A DNA stretch of 64,000 nt from Campylobacter concisus (lineage in GTDB: Bacteria; Campylobacterota; Campylobacteria; Campylobacterales; Campylobacteraceae): contig NZ_NDYP01000003.1 in assembly GCF_002165775.1 (NCBI RefSeq), forward strand, positions 248,001 to 312,000. Direction: 5' to 3'. The notes beneath the pieces were generated by a model. That model ran no database searches and had not been told where the DNA came from. It saw only the letters and a list, made by a program, of their open reading frames with translations. Positions 51,096 to 60,746 of this stretch are shown in pieces (the stretch's first letter is position 1; each line of letters starts with the position of its first letter). A program made the translations under genes and the position numbers.

Positions 51096-53270
51096 TCATC
51101 CTATTATTTGATTTAAAATTTTACTTGGTCTCATGACCTCATTTGCCCTCACTTCATCTGGCAAATAATATCCGCCAAATTCCACGCTAGCACCATCATT
51201 TTGTCTTATCTCTTTTAAAATTTTGCTCTCATTTTTCTCTAGCTCGTCTACTAAATTTTCAAAAATTTTACTTAAAATCCCGCCACTTTTTGCCATCTCT
51301 CTTGCCCAAAAAAGTGCCAGATAGAAGTGTGACTCCCTAGTATCAAGAGTGGCATTTGGAGTTTTGTTTTCGTCTAGATAGCTAGCAACCGCTCTATTTA
51401 GCGCATCACTTAGCTCTTTTGCTTCTTTTTTTTGCTTAGCAAATGCCAAGTGCTCGAGTGAAGCACTAAGCGCTAAAAACTCACCCAAGCTGTCCCAAAG
51501 TAGGTGATTTTTCTCTTTTAGCTCTTTTACGAGCGTCGGAGCCGTTCCACCAGCACCTGTTTCAAACATTGCCCCACCAGCAAGTAGTGGCACGACTGAG
51601 AGCATTTTTGAGCTACCACCTAGCTCAAAGATCGGGAAAAGATCAGTTAGATAGTCTCTTAAAACGTTACCAGTTACACTTATTACGTTTTTGCCAGCTC
51701 TTATTGCTTGAAGCGATTTTTTAGTTGCTTGCTCATAGTTTAAAATTTCAAATTTTAAGCCAGCGCTAGCAAATTTCTCTCTAAATTTTTCAAATTTAGC
51801 TATCAAATTTCTATCGTGAACACGGCTACTATCTAGCCAAAATATAAGCTCATCTTTTGAGATTTCGCCTCTTTTTAAAGCAAGCTCGAACCACGCATTT
51901 ATCGCATCATCCTTTGCCTGAGTCATCCTAAAAATGTCGCCCTTTTTGACGCTAAATTTAAAGATACTCTCACCAGCCTCATCAAAAACTACAAATTCTC
52001 CATCTTCTTTTGCGATGAAAGTCTTATCGTGGCTGCCGTACTCCTCAGCCTTTTTAGCCATGAGCCCCACGTTTGCTACGCTACCGATCTTGCTCACATC
52101 AAGCGCGCCATGCTCCTTAAAGTCCGCTACACAAGCCTCATAAACCCTAGCGTATGTTTTATCTGGGATCATGCAAAGCGAGAAATTTAGCTCGCCACTT
52201 CTATCTTTTACCTTGCCAGAGTTTCTAATGAGCGCAGGCACGGAGGCATCGATGATGACGTCATTTGGCACATCAAAGTTGCTGGCATTTTCATTTAGCG
52301 CCCAAATTTTTGCTTTTTTGCTCAAAATTTCATCAAATTTAGCCAAAATTTCATCTTTATTTTTAAGAGTTGAAATTTTAGAAAACATATCTTTTAAACC
52401 ATTTTTTGCCTCAACGCCGTGAGCTTTAAACTCCTCATCAAACAGCTCAAAAACCTCTTTAAAATAGCTCTTTATCGCATGAGCAAAGATGACTGGGTCA
52501 CTAACCTTCATCATCGTGCATTTTAGATGCAGACTCAAGGTCAAATTCTCCTTTTTTGCCTCGTCAAAGCAGCTTTCATAAAATTTATCTAGCTCATCTA
52601 CGCTTAGATATGCCGCGTCTACGACCTCGCCACTTTGAACGGCAAGCTCTTTTAAAAGCTCTTTTTTGCCATCTAAACTTATAAAATTTATATAAAATTT
52701 CTCATCCTTACTAGCGATGATTGAGCACTCATTCTCATAAAAATCACCCTTTTGCATGTAGCAAATTTTTGTCTTATTTGTCTTGTCCCAGTCGCCGTTG
52801 CTGTGAGGATGCTTTTTGGCAAATTCTTTAACTGGTGGCAAGACTCTTCTATCTGAGTTTCCTTGTCTTAGCACTGGATTTACTGCACTTCCTAGTACTT
52901 TTTGGTATTTTTTAGCAATCTCTTCGTCGTAGTCAGTGATGATCTCATCTGGATAAAAAGGCACGTTTATGCCTTTGCTTCTAAGCTCCTCAATAGCCGC
53001 TTTTAACTGAACGAGCGTAGCTGAGATGTTTGGCAGTTTTATGATATTTGCCTCTTTGTGACTGGTAAGCTCACCCAAAAGTTCTAGCTCATCGGCCTTA
53101 TTTAGTCCAAGCTCCTTGCTAAAAAGAGATAAAATTCTACCAGCTAGGCTAATATCGGCCCTTGTTATGCTAATGTCAGCACGTGATAAAAAGCTCTTTA
53201 CGATAGGAAAGAGAGAGTAGCTTGCAAAAAGCGGTGCTTCGTCGGTTTTGGTCCAGATAATATCACTCAT
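51096..53270 (-). CDS. icd: Monomeric NADP-dependent isocitrate dehydrogenase
   Basis: 724 residues, the length of the monomeric enzyme and unlike the ~420-residue dimeric one. Diagnostic stretches are WTKTDEAPLFASYS at the N-terminus, NPVLRQGNSDRRVLPPVKEFAKKHPH (about 131-156) and GGSSKMLSVVPLLAGGAMFETGAGGTAPT (about 565-593). It converts isocitrate to 2-oxoglutarate, which OorDABC then oxidises; icd, mdh and oor sit in one block, so consecutive oxidative TCA steps are clustered. Confidence 0.95.
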   Translation of the reverse strand: MSDIIWTKTDEAPLFASYSLFPIVKSFLSRADISITRADISLAGRILSLFSKELGLNKADELELLGELTSHKEANIIKLPNISATLVQLKAAIEELRSKGINVPFYPDEIITDYDEEIAKKYQKVLGSAVNPVLRQGNSDRRVLPPVKEFAKKHPHSNGDWDKTNKTKICYMQKGDFYENECSIIASKDEKFYINFISLDGKKELLKELAVQSGEVVDAAYLSVDELDKFYESCFDEAKKENLTLSLHLKCTMMKVSDPVIFAHAIKSYFKEVFELFDEEFKAHGVEAKNGLKDMFSKISTLKNKDEILAKFDEILSKKAKIWALNENASNFDVPNDVIIDASVPALIRNSGKVKDRSGELNFSLCMIPDKTYARVYEACVADFKEHGALDVSKIGSVANVGLMAKKAEEYGSHDKTFIAKEDGEFVVFDEAGESIFKFSVKKGDIFRMTQAKDDAINAWFELALKRGEISKDELIFWLDSSRVHDRNLIAKFEKFREKFASAGLKFEILNYEQATKKSLQAIRAGKNVISVTGNVLRDYLTDLFPIFELGGSSKMLSVVPLLAGGAMFETGAGGTAPTLVKELKEKNHLLWDSLGEFLALSASLEHLAFAKQKKEAKELSDALNRAVASYLDENKTPNATLDTRESHFYLALFWAREMAKSGGILSKIFENLVDELEKNESKILKEIRQNDGASVEFGGYYLPDEVRANEVMRPSKILNQIIG

Positions 53271-53353
53271 TTTAGCCCTTTTATTTTTTTAAAATTTATC
53301 ACTTTCTTTATTAAAATTCGTTGTATTTTAGGCATTTGTCGCAAATTCTAGCT

Positions 53354-54298
53354 CTATTTTCCTATATTTTGGTTGTGCTCGCTTAAGGTTTTTGAAAAAA
53401 TGTGTTTTTTCGCCTTTTTGTCAAGCACAAAGTATAAATAATCGCTCTTTGCAGGATTTATCGCCGCTTTGATCGCACTTATTGAGACCGAGCAGACTGG
53501 ACTTGGCGGAATGCCGTCGTTTAGATAGGTATTAAACTCGCTCATATCGCTTCTTATACGCTCAGCCGTGATCACATCATGCGAATAAATTCCGTAGTTT
53601 AGTGTGCCATCCATCTGCAACCTCATGCCCTTATTTAGGCGGTTATAAATGACTGAGGCGACAAGTGGCATCTCAGCATCATTTGCCGCTTCTTTTTGAA
53701 TGATCGAAGCGATCGTTAAAATTTTAAACCATTTTTTCTCGTTGTATTCACCAAAAATTTTATTGCTAATATCACTTTGAGCCTTTCTTGATGAATTTAC
53801 AAGATAAAAAGCAAGGTGCCTTTCGCTGATACCTATTGGGATTTTGTATGTATTTGGCATCAAAAAGCCATCACTCACTGGAGCAAGAGCGTTATATTCG
53901 CTATTTAGCTTAACTGGGTCAAGTCCTAGCTGAGCAGCGATCTGGTTTAAAAAAACGATAGTCGTTTCGCCTGGTATTAGCGTTATCTCGGTTAAAGCTG
54001 CTTTTGATTTTGCAAGTTTTTTTAAAAAATCAACCCTTGAAATTTTGTCTTGGCCGATCTCTATCCAGCCAGATTGTGGAGAGCCGATAAAAAGTATGGC
54101 GTATTTGTCTATCACGCTTAAGTTAAAGTTGCGATTAGCTAAATAAGATATAATCTCGCCCACACTTCCCTTTGGTATAAAAACGACCTTGCTTGTGTTT
54201 ATAGGGCGTGCCAAATAGACAAAAATACTTAGGAAAATGATGGCTACGATATCAAAAAAAATGTCTAAATATGGCTTTTTCATAAAATTTTTTATCAT
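53354..54298 (-). CDS. mltG: Endolytic murein transglycosylase MltG
   Basis: YceG family, cuts nascent glycan strands near the membrane. 314 residues from ATG 54298 (an alternative ATG at 54337 would add 13 residues; neither has a strong ribosome site). One transmembrane segment (about 14-32), then a LysM-like region and the catalytic domain with the Glu in ASIIQKEAANDAEMP (about residue 203) and NRLNKGMRLQMDGTLNYG. The C-terminal phrase PPSPVCSVSISAIKAAINPAKSDYLYFV is family-typical (about 265-292). Its 5' end overlaps that of the divergent AsmA-like gene. Confidence 0.9.
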   Translation of the reverse strand: MIKNFMKKPYLDIFFDIVAIIFLSIFVYLARPINTSKVVFIPKGSVGEIISYLANRNFNLSVIDKYAILFIGSPQSGWIEIGQDKISRVDFLKKLAKSKAALTEITLIPGETTIVFLNQIAAQLGLDPVKLNSEYNALAPVSDGFLMPNTYKIPIGISERHLAFYLVNSSRKAQSDISNKIFGEYNEKKWFKILTIASIIQKEAANDAEMPLVASVIYNRLNKGMRLQMDGTLNYGIYSHDVITAERIRSDMSEFNTYLNDGIPPSPVCSVSISAIKAAINPAKSDYLYFVLDKKAKKHIFSKTLSEHNQNIGK

Positions 54299-56837
54299 CT
54301 TGATTCTTTCATTTATCTTACTTTTAAAATACGGCATAAAAATTAACGATTTCGAGTTTTACGGCGTAAAATTGGAGCAATTATATATAAAATTAGATAA
54401 AAAAATAATTGCAAGAGCAAAGCAGATAAGGCTTCCAAATTTTAAGAAAGAGAGCAAGCAAAAAAGCAGCGATGAGCGCCTTTTAAATCTTAGTAAAAGC
54501 GTAGATTTTATAGATACGATTTTTCAAGAAATTTCACTTGAAAATGTGCAAATAGGCGATGATTTTAAACTAAAAATTCTATTTTTAGATGATATATTTT
54601 TTGTTGATAGCCCTTATTTAAATGTGGATATTAAATTCCAAAACGAACAGCAAGACGGAATAGATCTTTTTAGCGTTAGAAATTTAAGCTTTAAGGATTT
54701 TAACGTCAGCATTAGCGGCGAAGGGAGTGCAGATTTTGATAAAAATGACTATAAATTTGAAGGAAATTTTACCTCTCATGAGCTGCACGGTAAGCTAAAT
54801 TTTGCTCTAAAAGATACATTTTTAACTTACAAAGCTTATGATGTCGAGGCTGGAAGTATCAAAAACTTCATTGACGAGCTTGACAGACGCATAGAGCTAA
54901 ATAGTGAAGTTAAAAACTGGATATATGGATACATCGTTGCTGATGATTACGAGTTAAAAGAGATAAACGGCAAGGTGGATCTAGCCAAAAATGACTTTTA
55001 TCTAAATGATCTAAATGCCACCGCAAATACTAAAAATTTGCTCGTTAAATTTGAAAAAGGCTTGCCAGCCGTAAATGTAGGCGAGGCAAATATCACACTT
55101 AAAAACTCAAAGCTTAAATTTGATCTTATTTCGCCTATTTACAAGGGCAAAAAACTTGATGGCTCAAGCGTTGCGATAAACAATATCTTTGATGAGAAAA
55201 GCGCAAATTTAGAGCTACTTATAAAGACAAAATCGATCTATGATGAAGCTATAAATGAGATATTAAAAGCCTATAAGATCATCGTGCCAGTAAGGCAGCT
55301 TAGCGGAAAAATGGATGCTAGCTTAAAAATTTTAATAAAACTAGACGAGAAAAGCTTAGAAAATTTTGATGAAAAAAGCGTCATTGCAAATGGAGAATTT
55401 AAGCTAAGTGATGCGGTTTTAGAGATTGCTGGAAGTAAATTTAATACCAAAAATGCTCTCGTAAAGCTCATAAATACGACAAATTTAAGCATCGATGCTA
55501 CTGGCTTTGGGCTTGAGTTTTTTAAAGCAAATGCTAAGGCTGATATAAATTTACAAAAAAGTACTGGCGATATAAAAGGCGTGATAGAAAGCTTTGATCT
55601 AAAAGAAAAAAATGATGAAATTTTAGCCTTTAAAAATGAGCCATTTAGCGCATTTTTGGACTTTGGCAAGGCTGATGAAACTTTGCTTAAGATAGAGCCA
55701 TTTGGGCTTGATATGAGCTTTAGCAGTGAAAGTAAAATATCAACAAAAAATAGTAAATTTTTCATAGAGAGCTCGCCTGTTTTAAAGCAAAACGGCGTGC
55801 ATGGTTTTGATGAACTTAGTATAAAAAGCAAGGATTTTACTGATCTTGAAATTTTTGCCAAAGAGGCAAACTTTGATTTGCCGTTTTTAGATAAAAATGG
55901 CTCAAAGTATGAAAACGATGATCTTAAAATTTTAGTCTCAAAAGCTGGTGTGAAGGTAGATAGTGCAAGTAAAAAGCTAGACCTAGACATAAAAGAAAAA
56001 GCCATAAACGTAAAAACTCAAGATCTAAATTTGCTAGTGCTTGACGATAACAAAACCAGCGAGCAAAGCACGCCGCTTGAGCTTTTAGCAAAAAATGGCG
56101 ATATCATTTTAAGGGATCTAAACAAGACCTTGCCATTTGCTAGCTTTAGCGCCGAGAAAAAGGGCAAAAGCACCTCGCTAAATGGGCTAGCAAAACAAGG
56201 AAGAGTTGGCTATTTTAACGATGAAAAGAGTATAAATTTAGACGCAACCGACATAAGCGGAGAATTTATCAACGACCTTTTTGGCATCAAGAGTTTTGAG
56301 GGTGGTAAATTTCGCCTGAAACTACTTGGAGAAAACTCTAAGAATTTCAAGGCAGAGGTGAGATTTTTTGATACTTTTTTAAAGGATTATATCTTTTATC
56401 AAAGACTGCTTAGCTTTTTAAACTCGGTTCCATCGCTTCTTAGCTTTAAAACGCCTGACTTTAATGACAAGGGCTTTACCGTTAAAAATGGTAAAATTTT
56501 ACTCACTAGAAATGGCGATATGATCGAGTTTTTAGCGATTGAAATGATAGGCACAAGTGCTGATATCGGCGGGCGTGGCACGATCGATCTAAAGAGTAAA
56601 AAGATAAATATCGACCTTGAGCTAAAGCTACTAAAAGACGCTAGCAGTATCATTGATAAAATTCCACTGGTAAATCAAATAATCCTTGGCAAGGACCGCT
56701 CGCTCTCAACCGTCATCGCCATACGTGGCACTACCGATAAGCCTGAATACTCGACACAGATCTTGCAAGACGCCTTGCTTTCGCCACTAAAGATAATAAG
56801 AAACGTGATTCAGGCTCCGTTTTTGATATTTGAGTAG
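54237..56837 (+). CDS. AsmA-like / YhdP-type protein (DUF3971)
   Basis: 866 residues with an N-terminal transmembrane helix (about 13-31) and a long, repetitive beta-rich periplasmic part, like the bridge-type lipid transporters AsmA, TamB and YhdP. The conserved C-terminal AsmA2 segment is visible from about residue 660 (DATDISGEFINDLFGIKSFEGGKF) to RGTTDKPEY. Proteins of this type carry phospholipids toward the outer membrane. The ATG at 54237 (or 54240) follows AGGAAA closely. It lies beside mltG and upstream of icd on the other strand, an arrangement also recalled for C. jejuni (AsmA-like gene next to icd). Confidence 0.82.
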   Translation: MMATISKKMSKYGFFIKFFIILILSFILLLKYGIKINDFEFYGVKLEQLYIKLDKKIIARAKQIRLPNFKKESKQKSSDERLLNLSKSVDFIDTIFQEISLENVQIGDDFKLKILFLDDIFFVDSPYLNVDIKFQNEQQDGIDLFSVRNLSFKDFNVSISGEGSADFDKNDYKFEGNFTSHELHGKLNFALKDTFLTYKAYDVEAGSIKNFIDELDRRIELNSEVKNWIYGYIVADDYELKEINGKVDLAKNDFYLNDLNATANTKNLLVKFEKGLPAVNVGEANITLKNSKLKFDLISPIYKGKKLDGSSVAINNIFDEKSANLELLIKTKSIYDEAINEILKAYKIIVPVRQLSGKMDASLKILIKLDEKSLENFDEKSVIANGEFKLSDAVLEIAGSKFNTKNALVKLINTTNLSIDATGFGLEFFKANAKADINLQKSTGDIKGVIESFDLKEKNDEILAFKNEPFSAFLDFGKADETLLKIEPFGLDMSFSSESKISTKNSKFFIESSPVLKQNGVHGFDELSIKSKDFTDLEIFAKEANFDLPFLDKNGSKYENDDLKILVSKAGVKVDSASKKLDLDIKEKAINVKTQDLNLLVLDDNKTSEQSTPLELLAKNGDIILRDLNKTLPFASFSAEKKGKSTSLNGLAKQGRVGYFNDEKSINLDATDISGEFINDLFGIKSFEGGKFRLKLLGENSKNFKAEVRFFDTFLKDYIFYQRLLSFLNSVPSLLSFKTPDFNDKGFTVKNGKILLTRNGDMIEFLAIEMIGTSADIGGRGTIDLKSKKINIDLELKLLKDASSIIDKIPLVNQIILGKDRSLSTVIAIRGTTDKPEYSTQILQDALLSPLKIIRNVIQAPFLIFE

Positions 56838-57053
56838 TTTAAATCTACAACGCACGAAAGTTATAGAAAAATTATTGGCTGCTTCTAAAGCCAAGAGTGG
56901 CGCTCATTTTTGATTAACTATACTAACCTCGGTTCGTAAAGCGCGTAATGCTTAAATTTTACTAGTCAAAAGACATCAAAAGCTAAAGATCAAGGCTTTG
57001 ATAGCTCTATTTTTTGATACTACAACTATTAAAATATTTTGATAAAAAACATA

Positions 57054-57083
57054 AAATTTTACATATAAAAATATGTAAAATTT
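57054..57083 (-). terminator. Terminator of the hyp operon
   Basis: AAATTTTACATAT (57054-57066) and ATATGTAAAATTT (57071-57083) pair over 13 bp with an AAAA loop (TTTT on the minus strand). The stem includes the hypA stop codon. Probable end of the hypBCDEA transcript. Confidence 0.7.
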
Positions 57084-57423
57084 ACTTCATCTCAAGGCGC
57101 ATGAGATACATCTCCTCGCCGTCAGTCACCTTTAAATTTTGGCTCTTACACTTTGGGCAAGTAAAGTCATTTTCGCTAAGCTCCCCGCCAAATCCACAAT
57201 CCAAACACTCGATCACAATGCCTTGTAAATTTATCACAAGCTCAGCATTTTCGCAGATCGTGCCAGCCTTATAAACATCAAAGGCGCTCTCTAGATAGTG
57301 TGGCTCCACTCCGCTTAAACGGCCGACCTTTATCTCGATCTTGCTTATCTCTTTGGCGTTTTCTTTGGCTGCGTTTTTTTCACAAAGACTAACTAAATTT
57401 TGAACGATGCTAAGCTCGTGCAT
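57082..57423 (-). CDS. hypA: Hydrogenase nickel incorporation protein HypA
   Basis: 113 residues. I start it at ATG 57423 because MHELSIVQ is the invariant N-terminus (His2 and Glu3 bind nickel); the two extra residues of the upstream ATG are not conserved. The zinc domain is CLDCG...CPKC (about 70-95). The start overlaps the hypE stop (TAATG), with AAGGA 8 bases ahead. It delivers nickel with HypB to [NiFe]-hydrogenase. Confidence 0.95.
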   Translation of the reverse strand: MHELSIVQNLVSLCEKNAAKENAKEISKIEIKVGRLSGVEPHYLESAFDVYKAGTICENAELVINLQGIVIECLDCGFGGELSENDFTCPKCKSQNLKVTDGEEMYLMRLEMK

Positions 57424-58415
57424 TAGCATATCCTTGGCAGTAGCTCGCCCTTTGGCGGCTCGAGAAATCTTCTTGATTTATAGGCGTTTTCGATGATAAC
57501 ACGCTCGTTTTTAGCTTCCAAGACCTCACCTATTATCATCGCGTTTTTATCAAATTCTCTTAAAATTTTAAGCGCGTCCTCAGCCTCGCTCTCATCGACA
57601 GCCATCACAAAAGTGCCCTCATTTGCAAGCTCATAAGGCTCAAAACCAAACAGCTCACAAACGCCCATCACTTCGTCAGCTACCTTTATATTTTCTTCAA
57701 AAACTAAGATGTCAAATTTACTAAATTTAGCCCACTCATTTAGCACCGCACTTAGTCCGCCCCTTGTCGCATCACGCATGCATTGCGGCTTTATGCCAGC
57801 ACTAAATAGCTTTAAAGCGACCTCTTTTAAGCTCTTGCAGTCACTTTTTAGATCAAGTCCGAGCTCAAATTCTTCTCTTGCTGCAAGTACTACGCCGCCG
57901 TGCCTGCCAACATCTCCAGAGATTAAAATTTTAGCACCTGCTTTTAAATTTTTAAGCTCCACGCCTTCGCAAACTATCTCACCGATACCAGCCGTGTTTA
58001 TGAAAATTTTATCGCATTTGCCTTTTGGCACGACCTTTGTATCACCACAAACTACGCTTACGCCACTTTCTTTACAAGTTTTTGCAAGCGAGCCAAGCAC
58101 ACGCTCGAGCTCCTCTATACTAAGCCCCTCTTCGATTATGAGCGAACAGCTTAGGTATTTTGCGCTTGCACCAACCATCGCAAGGTCATTTATCGTGCCG
58201 CAAGCTGCGATCTTGCCGATGTCACCGCCATTAAAAAAAATGGGAGTTACCACAAAGCTATCAGAACTAAAAGCGATTTTTCCGTTTAAATTTAGTATCG
58301 CTGAGTCGTTACTCTGCCTTAAAATTTCATTATCAAAAATTTTAAATATCGTCTCATTTATAAGCGAGTTCATCTCCTCGCCGCCGCCTCCGTGGCTTAG
58401 CATTATCTTTTTCAT
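57423..58415 (-). CDS. hypE: Hydrogenase maturation protein HypE
   Basis: 330 residues, PurM-like ATPase that dehydrates the carbamoyl group on its C-terminal cysteine to a thiocyanate, the source of the CN ligands. N-terminal LSHGGGGEEMNSLI, the ATP-binding SDSFVVTPIFFNGGDIGK, and the mandatory C-terminal PRIC with Cys330 are present. Coupled to hypA. Confidence 0.96.
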   Translation of the reverse strand: MKKIMLSHGGGGEEMNSLINETIFKIFDNEILRQSNDSAILNLNGKIAFSSDSFVVTPIFFNGGDIGKIAACGTINDLAMVGASAKYLSCSLIIEEGLSIEELERVLGSLAKTCKESGVSVVCGDTKVVPKGKCDKIFINTAGIGEIVCEGVELKNLKAGAKILISGDVGRHGGVVLAAREEFELGLDLKSDCKSLKEVALKLFSAGIKPQCMRDATRGGLSAVLNEWAKFSKFDILVFEENIKVADEVMGVCELFGFEPYELANEGTFVMAVDESEAEDALKILREFDKNAMIIGEVLEAKNERVIIENAYKSRRFLEPPKGELLPRIC

Positions 58416-58424
58416 TAAATTCCC

Positions 58425-59516
58425 TTAACCAACTCTTGCGTATTTGAAATACGCCGCACAAGCGCCCTCGCTTGAGACCATGCACGATCCTATCGGATTT
58501 TGCGGGTTACAAACTTTGCCAAAGACTTTACACTCTGTTGGCTTTGCTAGCCCTCTTAAAATTTGCCCACAAATGCAAGCCTTGCTCTCGCCCGCACTCT
58601 CTACGTTGCAGTCAAACTGCACTCTGGCGTCAAGATAGGCAAACTCATCTTTTAGCTTCATGCCACTTTGTGCTATCTCGCCAAGGCCTCTCCAGACAAA
58701 GTCGCACGGCTCAAAGTACTTAGCGATGAGCTCTTTTGCCTTGAGGTTGCCCTCTTCTTTGACCGCCCTTGCGTACTCATTATAGACTTCATAAGTGCCT
58801 GCGTTTTGCTGACGGACTAAATTTAGCACACTTGCCATGATGTCAAGCGGCTCAAAACCGCTAATGGCTATCGGTCTTTTAAATTCGCTCGCTAGCTCTT
58901 TGTAAATTTTACTTCCAGTGATGACACTTACATGGCTTGGGCCTAAAAATGCGTCTATCCTCACGTTTTCATCGCTCATTATAGCTCTAACTGGAGCTGG
59001 AACGGTTACATGATTTATGTGAAAGTATAAATTTTTAATGTCCTCTTGCACCACTTTTTCAACCAAATTTGCGCTCATTGGCGTTGTCGTCTCAAAGCCT
59101 ATGGCAAAAAATATGACCTTTTTATCTGGGTTTTGCTTAGCTATATTTAGCGCATCAAGTGGCGTGTAAAGTGCCCTTATGTCATGCCCCTCGCCGCGAA
59201 GCTTTTGCAAGCTTGTCTTTGAGCCAGGCACTCTTAGCATGTCAGCTAGCGTGCAAAAGATCACATTATCCATGCTAGCAAGCTTACAGGCCTCATCTAT
59301 GCGGCTCTTTGGCATCACACATACCGGACAGCCTGGGCCGTGGATGAAATTTATATGCTCTCCAACCAAGCTTGGCAGTGCAAATTTCATAATGCTATGC
59401 GTGTGGCCGCCACAAATTTCCATGATATTTAGGGACTTTGTGCTCTCTTTTTGGATGAGCTTTGAAAGGGCTAGGATTAAATTTTTATCGCGAAAGTCAT
59501 TGATAAGATCCATCAA
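58425..59516 (-). CDS. hypD: Hydrogenase maturation protein HypD
   Basis: 363 residues, [4Fe-4S] scaffold on which the Fe(CN)2CO unit is built together with HypC. The N-terminal EICGGHTHS, HGPGCPVC (about 60-67) and GFETTTP motifs are present, and the cysteine-rich C-terminus (CICGQILRG...CKVFGKVCNPQNPIG...C) binds the cluster. It overlaps hypC by 4 bases. Confidence 0.96.
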   Translation of the reverse strand: MMDLINDFRDKNLILALSKLIQKESTKSLNIMEICGGHTHSIMKFALPSLVGEHINFIHGPGCPVCVMPKSRIDEACKLASMDNVIFCTLADMLRVPGSKTSLQKLRGEGHDIRALYTPLDALNIAKQNPDKKVIFFAIGFETTTPMSANLVEKVVQEDIKNLYFHINHVTVPAPVRAIMSDENVRIDAFLGPSHVSVITGSKIYKELASEFKRPIAISGFEPLDIMASVLNLVRQQNAGTYEVYNEYARAVKEEGNLKAKELIAKYFEPCDFVWRGLGEIAQSGMKLKDEFAYLDARVQFDCNVESAGESKACICGQILRGLAKPTECKVFGKVCNPQNPIGSCMVSSEGACAAYFKYARVG

Positions 59517-59752
59517 ATTTTCCCCGCGTTCATATCATCAGCGATCTTTTGATAGACCTCTAAACTCTCAAGCGCAAACTGCGTATCGATCTTTTGCATA
59601 GCGTATCCTACGTGGATTAGCACATATTCGCCAACTTTTACCTCTTCAGAGATGAGATCTAGGCTTACCTTTCTAGTAACGCCCAAAGTCTCAACGGTAG
59701 CAACGTTATTTTCATCTATTTCTATTACTTTTGAAGGGATCGAGAGGCACAT
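59513..59752 (-). CDS. hypC: Hydrogenase assembly chaperone HypC
   Basis: 79 residues, starting MCLSIPSKV: Cys2 is the ligand that holds the iron centre during transfer from HypD to the large-subunit precursor. The OB-fold part ends with VGEYVLIHVGYAMQKID. Normal length; it shares one base with the hypB stop. Confidence 0.95.
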   Translation of the reverse strand: MCLSIPSKVIEIDENNVATVETLGVTRKVSLDLISEEVKVGEYVLIHVGYAMQKIDTQFALESLEVYQKIADDMNAGKI

Positions 59753-60564
59753 TATCTTAGCTCTTTTTTAAATTCCAAATAACTTATCCATTTGTCGATT
59801 CCTTCGCCTGTTTTGCTATCTATCACAAAGATATCGACCTTTGGATTTAGCTTTCTAGCGTCGTTTTTCACTCGCTCGATATCAAAGTCAAAGTGCGGTG
59901 CAAGCGAAGCTTTTGTGATAAGAAGCACATCAGCAGCCCTAAACATCACTGGATATTTGCTCACCTTATCATCGCCCTCTGGTACTGAAAGAAGCACAGC
60001 GTTAAAATGTGAGCCAACGTCGTAGCTTGCAGGACAGACTAAATTTCCAACATTTTCTATAAAGACTAGATCAAGCTCGTTTAGGGGCAGGTGATGAAGC
60101 CCTTCATGCACCATAAATGCGTCCAAGTGACAGGTCTGACCTGTACTTATCTGATGAGCCTTTGCACCAGCTTTTACTATGCGATCAGCATCTTGATTTG
60201 TCTCCAAATCGCCCTCTACAACGCCTATTTTAAACTTACCAGCCTTTATCGTAGCCTCTAAAAGTGTAGTTTTTCCAGCGCCTGGGCTACTCATCAAATT
60301 TACGCAAAGTATCTTTTTCTCATCAAGATGAGCTCTGTTGTGGGCGGCCTCTTTGTCATTTTCAGAGAGAATTTTCTCTATCACGTCTATAGTTTTGCTC
60401 TCGTTTAGCACAGGGTGTGCGTGAGCCTCGTGGCTATGTTCGTGCGCATCATGAGCGTGATCTGTATGTCCATCATGAGTGTGTGGGTGCGAGTGAGTGG
60501 TGCCATCAGCGTGAGTGTGAGTGTGGGCGTGATTACCCATTGAACAACCGCAATCTTTACACAT
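59752..60564 (-). CDS. hypB: Hydrogenase nickel incorporation GTPase HypB
   Basis: 270 residues. The N-terminus has the high-affinity Ni site CKDCGC (2-7) and a histidine-rich stretch with 16 His within residues 12-50, a nickel store. The G-domain follows, with Walker A SSPGAGKTT (about 92-100), DLETNQDAD and the Zn/Ni-binding Cys-His of QTCHLDAFMVHEGLHHLP. The start ATG is preceded by AAAGGATG. It heads the hypBCDEA operon. Confidence 0.96.
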   Translation of the reverse strand: MCKDCGCSMGNHAHTHTHADGTTHSHPHTHDGHTDHAHDAHEHSHEAHAHPVLNESKTIDVIEKILSENDKEAAHNRAHLDEKKILCVNLMSSPGAGKTTLLEATIKAGKFKIGVVEGDLETNQDADRIVKAGAKAHQISTGQTCHLDAFMVHEGLHHLPLNELDLVFIENVGNLVCPASYDVGSHFNAVLLSVPEGDDKVSKYPVMFRAADVLLITKASLAPHFDFDIERVKNDARKLNPKVDIFVIDSKTGEGIDKWISYLEFKKELR

Positions 60565-60668
60565 TTTTTCATCCTTTTTTATTAATTTATGGAGATTTTA
60601 ACTCTTAAATTTAAAAATAAAATTAAAATTTAGGAGTTTTTGCAAATAGATCAAAATTAATTAATTTA

Positions 60669-60702
60669 TTTAAATTTTTATTTAAATTTTTATTTAAATT
60701 TA
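60669..60702. repeat. 12-bp tandem repeat upstream of hypB
   Basis: TTTAAATTTTTA occurs at 60669-60680 and 60681-60692, with a partial third copy to 60702. It lies in the 182-base gap before hypB, where the hyp promoter must be. Simple AT repeat; the copy number may vary. Confidence 0.7.
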
Positions 60703-60746
60703 AAAATATAAATGAAATTTACACAAGAATTTTGACTAAATTTACT

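Noticed and set aside
55271..56005. 244-codon antisense frame in the AsmA-like gene
   Set aside because: Dominated by Ser/Phe/Leu runs produced by reading Lys/Glu-rich codons backwards; the plus-strand gene is clearly real.
57709..58428. 239-codon antisense frame over hypE
   Set aside because: hypE is unambiguous; the antisense product is a Ser/Pro/Leu-rich artefact.
60669..60702. Tandem repeats as a CRISPR array
   Set aside because: Units are 12 bases with no spacers; a simple AT repeat.
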